DNA of 5,757 bases, taken from contig JASFBI010000140.1 in assembly GCA_030149595.1 (NCBI GenBank), positions 1 to 5,757 on the forward strand, given 5' to 3'. Numbering within the stretch: the first letter of the stretch is position 1; each line of letters starts with the position of its first letter. The stretch comes from Desulfobacterales bacterium. GTDB taxonomy: Bacteria; Desulfobacterota; Desulfobacteria; Desulfobacterales; DAOWNP01. The notes beneath the pieces were generated by a model, which saw only the letters and a list, made by a program, of their open reading frames with translations, ran no database searches and was not told the origin of the DNA. Below are positions 1-5,757 of this stretch, in pieces. Both the position numbers and the translations under genes were made by a program.

Positions 1-1731
1 AGTAAAAAAACTGTTAAAGTTTGCATTAAACAGATATGCAAAGTCAAAATTGCCTGTATAAGGGTCAGGAGGACGTATAAACATGGGATGATAACTTATG
101 TTGTTTTTCATCTCCCATGATTCATCTGAAGATGAAAAAAGTTTTAATGCAGAGATGTTGTTTTTTGTAAGAATATCATTGTTGATATGTACGGGAGATG
201 CTTTAAAAGCGATAAGGCCTTTGATATTTTTCATAATATCAAGGGTTGAGTTTATATTTTTTGCTTTAATTATAGGTGCAAAATAGATATTTTGTTCTTC
301 TTGTCCATATTGACGGGCTGCACGCTGTTTAAAGCAGTTTTTGTCAAGAATTATGGAGTTATCTATTGTTATTCCATATTTGGAAAGAAGTTTTTCAAGA
401 CCCGTATCTATGGGAACAAAGTTAGGTTGCTGCCTGTACTGCTGAGGCTGTTCTTTGGGTTCTTGTTGTACAAAGGAGTCAAGAAAAAGAGCAAGGCTTG
501 TCCCTTTCATAAGAGCCTGATCAAGGCAAAAAAGTTCGTAATCTGTGAACTTTTTTGTGGGACGGGCTATAATAAGAGATTTTAAACCATCTGGAATGGA
601 CTCTGATTTAAGATCTATCTGTTTTATTGAGTAAGTATTTGAAATAAGAGTGGAAAAAACAGAAACATCAGAGTTTGATTGATTCATGGCATAGGGACCG
701 GGAATATTTAAGGTGCCATGGCTTGAAAGATAACCTATGTTTTGGTTAACATTTATAAGTGATTCTATATTTTGATCTATCAGCTCTTTTATTTTTTCTG
801 TTTCAAGCAGGTTGTACTGGGTTCCTATAATAGGTATTTGTATAACATCTAAAATGGAGCTTTGGATTATTTTATTGTTATATTCCATAACAATGCCCAC
901 AATACCGTTTCCGGCAAGGATCTGTCCATTACCTAAGTCCGGCCATTTTAATGCTGTTAGTTTGTATTTTTTTAAAACATCTTTTTCTGAACTGTTTAAT
1001 GAAGGATTAATGTAAGAGTATTTCAGCTTTTTATAATTTTTGTTGTTTAAAGAGTCTACCATGGATTTTATTTTATCAGGATAATATGCAATCTGTTTTA
1101 TACCTATATAAGGTGCTATTTCATTAACAGTTGAAGACATAAAAAATTTTATATCTATACTGTTTTTTAGATTAATAAGGGCACTTATTTTATTGTTTAG
1201 TTTTTGTATTGATGTTGTAAATTTATACTCCAGACCTTCTGTTGTGGTTATCGTCGGTATTTTTTCGATCATATCTCCGTTAATTATTACAAGCCCCATA
1301 TAGGCTTTTATAAACTTAATTTCGTCATTTTCAACCACCTGAATCTGAACAGGCTGAATCCCATAACTGTTTGCCAGTTCCTGGTTGTTATTAGAGTTTT
1401 CATACGAACTACCATTTTTTTGATCCATATCAAAAAAACGGTAGTTGAAATGTCTGTTGGCATTTATTGCATACTCTTCCAAAAGATCATTTAAGTATCT
1501 TTCTGTATTGTTATGGGGAGCAGGAAGGTTTTTTGTGAAAAATACATTTATGGTTAACGGCTCAGACAGAGAAGATACGACTTTTCGGCTTATATCAGAG
1601 AGTGAGTACAGTTTATTTTGTGTAAGATCAATTCTGGTAAAAAAGGTAATACCTACAATATTGATCATAATAGTTATAATGATATAAATAGCAAATTTAA
1701 AATATTTTCCAGCACTTTTTTTCCTGTTCAT
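1..1731 (-). CDS. GldG-like ABC transporter auxiliary protein (Gldg family), C-terminus cut by window
   Basis: The frame stays open for 577 codons from ATG at 1731-1729 to base 1, with no stop inside the window. Residues about 12-31 form a single hydrophobic helix after a short Lys-rich start, so it is probably anchored in the inner membrane with the bulk outside. The segment just after it (RIDLTQNKLYSLSD, then a SLSEPLTINVFFTKNLP block and a RYLKDLLEEYA-like helix) is the characteristic opening of the Gldg / ABC_transp_aux family. A later TGLEKLLSKYGITID block (about residues 442-456) is also typical, preceded by a Gln-rich stretch near 419-437. The last visible residues (AYLFNANFNSFF) resemble the part that precedes the C-terminal membrane helix in relatives, so I infer that perhaps 50-150 residues are missing. 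It starts 8 bases after the permease stop; GGGTGA in that gap serves as ribosome binding site. The role is presumed to be an accessory subunit of the adjacent ABC exporter; the substrate is unknown. Confidence 0.88.
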   Translation of the reverse strand, partial: MNRKKSAGKYFKFAIYIIITIMINIVGITFFTRIDLTQNKLYSLSDISRKVVSSLSEPLTINVFFTKNLPAPHNNTERYLNDLLEEYAINANRHFNYRFFDMDQKNGSSYENSNNNQELANSYGIQPVQIQVVENDEIKFIKAYMGLVIINGDMIEKIPTITTTEGLEYKFTTSIQKLNNKISALINLKNSIDIKFFMSSTVNEIAPYIGIKQIAYYPDKIKSMVDSLNNKNYKKLKYSYINPSLNSSEKDVLKKYKLTALKWPDLGNGQILAGNGIVGIVMEYNNKIIQSSILDVIQIPIIGTQYNLLETEKIKELIDQNIESLINVNQNIGYLSSHGTLNIPGPYAMNQSNSDVSVFSTLISNTYSIKQIDLKSESIPDGLKSLIIARPTKKFTDYELFCLDQALMKGTSLALFLDSFVQQEPKEQPQQYRQQPNFVPIDTGLEKLLSKYGITIDNSIILDKNCFKQRAARQYGQEEQNIYFAPIIKAKNINSTLDIMKNIKGLIAFKASPVHINNDILTKNNISALKLFSSSDESWEMKNNISYHPMFIRPPDPYTGNFDFAYLFNANFNSFFT

Positions 1732-1739
1732 TGTCACCC

Positions 1740-2444
1740 CTATTTTTTTTCTTCCATGGCAAGATATGTTGCATAAAGACCTATAAATATTATGCTTAAA
1801 AAATATAGAAGATCTCTTGAGTCGATAATTCCCTTTGATATGTTTTGAAAATGATAATCTGAACCAAGATATCCTACTGTCTTAACTATAGATTGAGGGA
1901 AAAAAAACAGCATTTTATCTATTATTGTTAAAAAAAAGCAGACTGACATGCCAACAATATATGCAACTATCTGATTATGGGTTATAGCTGATGCAAAAAG
2001 CCCTGCTGCTGTAAATGCTCCTCCCATTAAAATCGCTCCAAAATATCCACCGATAACCGGGCCTGTATCAAGCTCGCCTAAAAAAGAGATTAAAATGGGG
2101 TATAGCAGTGTGGGGACAAGTATAAAAGAGATAATGGCTACACCTGACAAGAATTTTCCTATTACGATATCTTTTAATGTAACAGGAAGGGTAAAAAGCA
2201 TTTCATAGGAGCCAATATTTATTTCTTCAGCAAATAATTTCATGGTTATAGCAGGGATAAGAAATGAAAATATAATGGGTAGAAGAGAAAAGAAGTTTCT
2301 TAAATCAGCCTGGTTGTTCAGGAAAAAAGTAGTAAAAAAAAACCACCCTGTAACTATAAGAAAAACGCTTATTACAATATAGGCGGCAGGTGATATGAAA
2401 AAGTCTTTGAACTCTTTTTTTAAGATAATAAAAGCCTGGGTCAT
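1740..2444 (-). CDS. ABC-2 type permease, GldF-like
   Basis: This is a 234-residue integral membrane protein with about six hydrophobic helices (roughly 20-42, 51-71, 98-121, 130-152, 158-180 and 212-229). Two family hallmarks are visible: FAEEINIGSYEMLFTLPV at 71-88, the cytosolic coupling region after the second helix of ABC-2/GldF-type permeases, and YHFQNISKGIIDSRDLLYF at 197-215 before the last helix. The length fits single-domain GldF-type permeases, and it is not fused to the GldG-like domain as in some relatives. It starts 1 base after the ATPase stop (TAA-T-ATG) and uses an AGGGAG site lying inside the ATPase end, which indicates translational coupling. It should form the channel of the ABC complex, probably as a dimer, with the upstream ATPase and downstream auxiliary protein. 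The direction is presumed export; the substrate cannot be told from sequence. Confidence 0.92.
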   Translation of the reverse strand: MTQAFIILKKEFKDFFISPAAYIVISVFLIVTGWFFFTTFFLNNQADLRNFFSLLPIIFSFLIPAITMKLFAEEINIGSYEMLFTLPVTLKDIVIGKFLSGVAIISFILVPTLLYPILISFLGELDTGPVIGGYFGAILMGGAFTAAGLFASAITHNQIVAYIVGMSVCFFLTIIDKMLFFFPQSIVKTVGYLGSDYHFQNISKGIIDSRDLLYFLSIIFIGLYATYLAMEEKK

Positions 2445-2445
2445 A

Positions 2446-3378
2446 TTATATCTCCCTGGTTAGTTCGCTGAAAATAGTTTCAAGGTTTTTAGCTTTTTGA
2501 TGAAATTCTGTCAAAATCCAGTCTGTATTTTTTATATTCTGGTAAATTTCCTGTCTAAGCTCTTTTTTTGGACTACATTCCAAAGCTATATTTAACTGCT
2601 GGTTTTTATTTATTAAAGCTACACGGTTGACTCCTTTTATTTTTGATAAAAGGTTGTCAACATTTTTAAATTCAGCATTTTTAAGGGAAAGATTTATCAT
2701 TCGTTTTCCTTTGCTGTGCTTTTTCAGGTTTTCTGTTTTGTCATCTGCTACAATTTTCCCTTTGTTTATTATTATAATACGGTCACAGGTAGCTTCAGCT
2801 TCGCTTAAAATATGTGTTGAAAGTATAACTGTTTTTGTTTTCCCTATTTTTCGTATTATTTTTCGTATCTCTATTATCTGATTTGGATCTAGTCCTGATG
2901 TGGGTTCATCTAAAATAAGTATTTCAGGGTCATTTATCATGGCATGTGCTATGCCGACTCTTTGTTTTAGACCTTTGGAAAGTTCATTAATTGTTTTGTG
3001 CATAATCTGATCAATGCTGCAAAGGGTAGCAAGCTTTTTGATTTGAGTAAGTTTCTTGCTTTTTTTAATACCTCTTATGGAAGCTATAAGAGAGAGATAA
3101 TCAAAAACTATCATCTCTTTATAAAGGGGTGCTGATTCAGGCAGATAGCCCAGTGTTTTTTTTATGGTAAGCATATCTTTTTCTATGGAAAGAGTGCCTA
3201 TTGTTATTGTACCTGAAGAGGGCATAAAATAACCGGTAAGCATTCTAAGCATAGTTGTTTTTCCTGCTCCGTTGGGCCCCAAAATGCCCACGATTTCCCC
3301 TTTTTCTATTTTCAGACTTATATTGTCTACTGCGCACAGGTCGTTATAAAACTTGGATAAATTTTCAACCTGGATCAT
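2446..3378 (-). CDS. ABC transporter ATP-binding protein, GldA-like
   Basis: This is a 310-residue ABC ATPase with all core motifs: Walker A GPNGAGKTT at 34-42, signature LSKGLKQR at 133-140, Walker B ILILDEP at 153-159, D-loop SGLD at 161-164 and switch His 189 (STH). The Q-loop position reads GYLPESAPLY (77-86), with LPE in place of the usual Gln. This is common in the GldA/NatA/CcmA-like exporter branch and is not a defect. Residues about 225-310 form the extra C-terminal domain usual for this branch, so the protein is full length. The start ATG at 3378-3376 is supported by CAGGAG about 10 bases upstream. The gene leads a packed cluster with the permease (1-base gap) and the GldG-like protein. 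It hydrolyses ATP on the cytoplasmic face to drive the permease. Assignment to the GldA group rests on the LPE Q-loop and on the neighbours; the ATPase call itself is secure. Confidence 0.95.
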   Translation of the reverse strand: MIQVENLSKFYNDLCAVDNISLKIEKGEIVGILGPNGAGKTTMLRMLTGYFMPSSGTITIGTLSIEKDMLTIKKTLGYLPESAPLYKEMIVFDYLSLIASIRGIKKSKKLTQIKKLATLCSIDQIMHKTINELSKGLKQRVGIAHAMINDPEILILDEPTSGLDPNQIIEIRKIIRKIGKTKTVILSTHILSEAEATCDRIIIINKGKIVADDKTENLKKHSKGKRMINLSLKNAEFKNVDNLLSKIKGVNRVALINKNQQLNIALECSPKKELRQEIYQNIKNTDWILTEFHQKAKNLETIFSELTREI

Positions 3379-3485
3379 AAGAGATTTTCTCCTGAAAAAA
3401 TACGTGAGTGTTTTGGATTAATTTTTCTGAAATTATATTATCGAATTATGGATAGAATAATAAATTGGAAAAAACAAGTTTTTTT
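3379..3485. other. 107-base gap between LOG-domain gene and ABC operon
   Basis: This gap is much wider than the 1- and 8-base gaps inside the ABC operon. It is strongly A+T-rich. Reading the minus strand, it starts in a run of nine A bases (3487-3479) that begins within the TAA stop of the LOG-domain gene, followed by CTTG and six T bases. It then holds a TATAAT hexamer and ends with the ATPase ribosome binding site. No G+C-stemmed terminator is visible, so read-through from the upstream gene remains possible. Confidence 0.6.
3432..3437 (-). promoter_or_regulatory. Possible -10 element of a promoter for the ABC operon
   Basis: The minus strand reads TATAAT here, a perfect sigma-70 -10 hexamer, about 54 bases before the ATPase start. 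No good -35 hexamer lies 16-18 bases upstream (TTATTC is the best at 17). In such A+T-rich DNA a lone TATAAT is expected often by chance, so this is only a candidate for a second promoter that would uncouple the ABC genes from the LOG-domain gene. Confidence 0.25.
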
Positions 3486-5468
3486 TTAAAACAGGTGTAA
3501 ATGCTTTTTATATATATTGATTATCTCTTTTGGATCGTTTGTGATAAAAATATTATGCCTAATCCACTCTGGTGCTCTGTCTGCTGAAATCATTTCAATA
3601 ATCTGATTTTTTATATTTTTCCAGAAAGCTCCATTTTTTTCAGTGTCAAAAAGGATTACAGGGACAGGGTCAATAACAGACAGCTTCATATTGCAAAGTG
3701 TGATGCCTAACTCTTCTAAAGTTCCTATGCCGCCGATATTAAATATGGGAAAAGATGTTATTTCAAACCATTTTTGCCTGCTGTGGCGGCATGTGGCTTG
3801 AAAAACCTGGCAAAAATCAACATCTGTTGTCATGGACTGATCTGTAATTTCTAAAAAATTAGCCCCTGACAAAATACCTCTTTTTTGTGCAAAACTGTTG
3901 GCAAGTTCCATAACTCCGCTTCCGCCGCCTGTTATAATGCCAATATTTTTACCCCAAAACTCTATAAGCATATCCATAAGTTTGCCTAAGCGTGAGGTTC
4001 CTTGTTCTGATAATTTTTTATTTGATCCATAAAAGGCAAATAACATTGATTTGTGAAAAGCAGACATTTTATTGCAATTTACAAAATAACCTTTTCCGTC
4101 TCTTGTGGTGTGTATCATAATAGAATTATTAAGCGGGCTTATCCAGTAAATATCAACACCAAATGCTTGGTAATCGTGCAGATGATTATGATCATGCTGG
4201 GAAAGAAAATTGCCGTGTCTATATGAAGGAGTAAAAAAATATATGGATTTTATTTTTCCCTTGGAAATAAGATCAAGAATATCTCTATGTTCTATAAGGT
4301 TAGGGAAATATTTAAGAATAAGGGTAAATTCATTATCTTTTAATTCTTTTTTTAATTTTGAAGTGGCATAAATATTTGGGCAGATGCTTTTTGTTGAAAA
4401 ATCTCCCTGGGATGAAAAACAGATATTTTTTGGTATTTTACAGATGTTTTTTGGGCCATTTATTAAAAATGTTGTTTTTAAACTGTTATCAGGGTTATGG
4501 GAAACAGCACATATGGATTTGTTAAAGGATCCACATGTCTGTTTTTGGGGATTGTCCAGTTTTGTTTTAATATTTTCAAGATGATCATATGAAAGATGCT
4601 GTATGCCTTTTTTTTGAAAATATGGCCCCGGCATATAGCTTGTTTTTGCAGCTTTGTAGATTTTTGCAAAGATCATGGGGTTTACTATTACATGATTACT
4701 GCCGTTGTAAATTTCAAGATAGATATTTATACCCCTTGTTTTAATGGGGTCAAGTATTGTTGCAGATAGATGCCTGCCCAACTCAAAACCGCTTTGAAGA
4801 AGTATATAGTGGTTGTTTAAATACATGGAGCAGGTTGTGATAACCCCTTCCTTTGGAGGTATTATGAGGGCTTGTACCTGTTCTTGTTTTTGGAACTGGC
4901 CAAGCAGTTCTCTTCCGTTTTCAGAGAGCAGAATTCTCTCAAGTAAAGCTTTGTCAAGGGGTTGTGTTAAACTACATACAACTTTTCTCGGTGAGATAAG
5001 TATACTGCCGTCTGTTGCAACAGATGTTGATTCAGGAAGTTTTATTTCTGCTCTTGAAATGGCTTTTAAAACTTCTTCAGAAGTTAAAATAGCATCAGGA
5101 TCGCAATAAGCCAGCCTTCCTATGGGAAATCCCACTGTAAAAAAAAATTTTAAAATTTCAAATTCAGGGTAGCCGCTTATTACAGTGGATGCTGTTAATG
5201 TAAGTAAAATTTCCTGGTTAGACAGATGTTTAACTGTTGGTTTTTCGCACTTTATCTGAATGCCCAGGCGTGCTATTCTGGATCGTTCACTAAAAACAAT
5301 GTGCTGGGGAGAGTCGGATATTTTTTCTATCAGAATACCAGGGAGTGCAAATGCAGCCTGGAAAATAATCTGGCTTTTTTTATATTCCATAACTTTTGTG
5401 ATATGACCGTCATCAGATTGTATAATACCTCTGAATCTGTTTTTAACCTGACTTGTAATTTTCAGCAT
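3486..5468 (-). CDS. LOG-family (lysine-decarboxylase-like) protein with long unrecognised N-terminal region
   Basis: This is a 660-residue protein. The C-terminal part (about 475-660) is a LOG-type Rossmann domain: FYGS at 479-482, the nucleotide-binding turn GGGSGVMELA at 514-523, an Arg-rich RHSRQKW at 561-567, and IGGIGTLEE at 578-586. The last aligns with the family signature PGGxGTxxE but has Ile for Pro; the glycines, Thr583 and Glu586 are kept. Known LOG enzymes release the base from nucleoside 5'-monophosphates (cytokinin activation in plants and some bacteria), so a nucleotide phosphoribohydrolase activity is inferred, with unknown substrate. Residues 1-470 match nothing I recognise. 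They include four K-[S/N]-I-C motifs (317-363) and HDHNHLHD (425-432). It has no signal peptide or membrane helix, so it is probably cytoplasmic. The ATG at 5468-5466 is preceded by AAGGGA, and an in-frame TAA four codons upstream rules out an earlier start. Most LOG proteins are only about 180-250 residues. PpnN (YgdH) is also longer, but its flanking domains do not resemble these. Confidence 0.85.
   Translation of the reverse strand: MLKITSQVKNRFRGIIQSDDGHITKVMEYKKSQIIFQAAFALPGILIEKISDSPQHIVFSERSRIARLGIQIKCEKPTVKHLSNQEILLTLTASTVISGYPEFEILKFFFTVGFPIGRLAYCDPDAILTSEEVLKAISRAEIKLPESTSVATDGSILISPRKVVCSLTQPLDKALLERILLSENGRELLGQFQKQEQVQALIIPPKEGVITTCSMYLNNHYILLQSGFELGRHLSATILDPIKTRGINIYLEIYNGSNHVIVNPMIFAKIYKAAKTSYMPGPYFQKKGIQHLSYDHLENIKTKLDNPQKQTCGSFNKSICAVSHNPDNSLKTTFLINGPKNICKIPKNICFSSQGDFSTKSICPNIYATSKLKKELKDNEFTLILKYFPNLIEHRDILDLISKGKIKSIYFFTPSYRHGNFLSQHDHNHLHDYQAFGVDIYWISPLNNSIMIHTTRDGKGYFVNCNKMSAFHKSMLFAFYGSNKKLSEQGTSRLGKLMDMLIEFWGKNIGIITGGGSGVMELANSFAQKRGILSGANFLEITDQSMTTDVDFCQVFQATCRHSRQKWFEITSFPIFNIGGIGTLEELGITLCNMKLSVIDPVPVILFDTEKNGAFWKNIKNQIIEMISADRAPEWIRHNIFITNDPKEIINIYKKHLHLF
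4380..4520 (-). repeat. Four K-[S/N]-I-C motifs within the LOG-domain protein
   Basis: Residues 317-320 (KSIC), 340-343 (KNIC), 347-350 (KNIC) and 360-363 (KSIC) repeat the same four-residue pattern. The inner pair is part of a duplicated PKNIC separated by KI. With Cys312 there are five cysteines in 52 residues, in a region that looks like a linker between the N-terminal part and the LOG domain. The repeat is visible directly; a metal-binding or redox role is only a possibility. Confidence 0.5.
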
Positions 5469-5546
5469 AATTTCCCTTTAGAAAAAACCAATGAGGATAG
5501 GTTTGTAGATTGTTAGAAAATGCCTAATTTGATGTATTTGAAATTT

Positions 5547-5564
5547 AATTACTTGCTTGTAATT
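5547..5564. repeat. Inverted repeat AATTAC-N6-GTAATT across the expected transcription start
   Basis: Perfect 6-base arms AATTAC (5547-5552) and GTAATT (5559-5564) flank TTGCTT. The element overlaps the downstream half of the -10 hexamer and the expected start point near 5555, a usual place for a repressor operator. A second perfect palindrome, ATTGTACAAT (5562-5571), overlaps the -10 itself. The arms are A+T-rich and short, so chance is possible; no regulator gene is present in the window. Confidence 0.35.
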
Positions 5565-5589
5565 GTACAATAATAAGTTTTTTTGTCAA
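5562..5589 (-). promoter_or_regulatory. Sigma-70-type promoter of the LOG-domain gene
   Basis: On the minus strand, TTGACA (5589-5584) is a perfect -35 hexamer. It is followed by a 16-base A+T-rich spacer and TACAAT (5567-5562), a five-of-six match to the -10. Transcription should begin near 5555, giving a leader of about 87 bases to the ATG at 5468. It points into the LOG-domain gene and possibly onward into the ABC operon, since no clear terminator separates them. Confidence 0.65.
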
Positions 5590-5682
5590 GTGGCAAGGGG
5601 CTTCATAATTTGCCGTCTGCTTTAAATTAATTCCTCCAGCATAATTTTTTTAGATTTTTTTTAAAACGGCTTCATTTATTCC

Positions 5683-5757
5683 TTACAACTCAAATTGTTT
5701 AGTCGACAGGCTGTTACGGAATAAAAATTTCTTCAAGTTCAAGGCAAAAAAATAAAT
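5683..5757 (-). other. Possible C-terminal tail of an off-window gene, or repeat sequence
   Basis: One minus-strand frame is open from the right edge for 24 codons (it includes LKKFLFRNSLSTKQFEL) and ends in TAA at 5685-5683. With no start in view it could be the end of a real gene or just an open stretch by chance. The composition (Phe, Leu, Lys) is uninformative. I could not assign a family. Confidence 0.2.

Larger units (their letters stand above)
5469..5757. other. 289-base region upstream of the LOG-domain gene, no whole gene seen
   Basis: No ORF with a credible start and ribosome site is seen on either strand. The part nearest the gene (5469-5590) holds the promoter, an inverted repeat and a leader of roughly 87 bases. 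The middle (5590-5680) has T-rich tracts on the plus strand and two copies of GGCTTCAT (near 5599 and 5667), with no clear function. The right end is a possible 24-codon gene tail on the minus strand, described separately. Confidence 0.6.

Noticed and set aside
98..1687. Plus-strand open frames at 98-286, 292-585, 812-1015 and 1445-1687
   Set aside because: They are antisense to the continuous 577-codon GldG-like frame, which shows clear family motifs. None of the plus frames shows recognisable protein features or a convincing ribosome site.
2627..2881. Plus-strand 84-codon frame inside the ATPase gene
   Set aside because: It is fully antisense to ABC ATPase coding sequence with intact motifs, and its protein is low-complexity Phe/Ile/Ser-rich, as expected of a shadow frame.
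3468..3487. A6-CTTG-T6 hairpin after the LOG-domain gene as a terminator
   Set aside because: The stem is only A-T pairs with a four-base loop, and the T run is part of the stem itself. A rho-independent terminator needs a G+C-rich stem, so I do not call one.
3486..5468. Identification of the LOG-domain gene as PpnN (YgdH)
   Set aside because: PpnN is about 450 residues with the LOG core in the middle between two defined flanking domains. Here the LOG domain is at the very C-terminus and the N-terminal region is different.
4384..5516. Plus-strand frames at 4384-4584, 4813-5109 and 5226-5516 and a minus frame at 4478-4669
   Set aside because: All overlap the 660-residue LOG-domain gene, whose frame is long, has a good start and carries family motifs.
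5592..5614. GGCAA...TTGCC hairpin upstream of the promoter as a terminator
   Set aside because: It has only five paired bases around a 13-base loop and no T run after it on either strand.
5590..5690. Tiny minus-strand ORFs near 5600-5680 (MKPF, MLEELI, MKPLAT) as leader peptides
   Set aside because: They have four to six codons, lie upstream of the promoter so they would not be on the LOG transcript, and show no attenuator structure.

Overview
All recognisable genes in this window lie on the minus strand, so the biological reading order runs from high to low coordinates. The DNA is A+T-rich (roughly one third G+C by eye) and the proteins are rich in Lys, Asn and Ile. The separate GldA/GldF/GldG-type ABC genes and the general sequence style suggest a low-GC Gram-negative anaerobe. 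My best guess is a deltaproteobacterium of the Desulfobacterales type; this is inference from family resemblance, not from a marker gene.

Layout, read right to left. From 5757 to 5469 lies a 289-base stretch with no convincing whole gene. At its right edge is a 24-codon open tail that could be the end of an off-window gene or part of a dispersed repeat. The stretch also carries a good sigma-70-type promoter (TTGACA, 16-base spacer, TACAAT) with an inverted repeat across the expected start point. From 5468 to 3486 is a 660-residue protein with a C-terminal LOG-type (lysine-decarboxylase-like Rossmann) domain behind about 470 residues that I do not recognise. That upstream part includes a Cys-containing repeated motif and a His-rich segment. 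A 107-base gap (3485-3379) follows, with a possible second promoter. From 3378 down past base 1 runs a tightly packed ABC operon: ATPase (3378-2446), ABC-2 type permease (2444-1740), then a GldG-like membrane-anchored auxiliary protein (1731 to beyond base 1, C-terminus cut off by the window).

The three ABC genes are separated by 1 and 8 bases and should be translated as a unit: the ATPase energises the six-helix permease, and the auxiliary protein places a large domain outside the cytoplasmic membrane. This set is named after the Flavobacterium gliding genes gldA, gldF and gldG, but homologues are widespread in non-gliding bacteria and their substrate is not known. The LOG-domain gene is upstream on the same strand, but its larger gap and own promoter leave open whether it belongs to the same transcription unit.

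The most unusual item is the 660-residue LOG-domain protein: an apparently undescribed architecture with a changed LOG signature, four K-[S/N]-I-C motifs and a HDHNHLHD segment. I see no CRISPR array, tRNA, rRNA, insertion sequence or phage gene.
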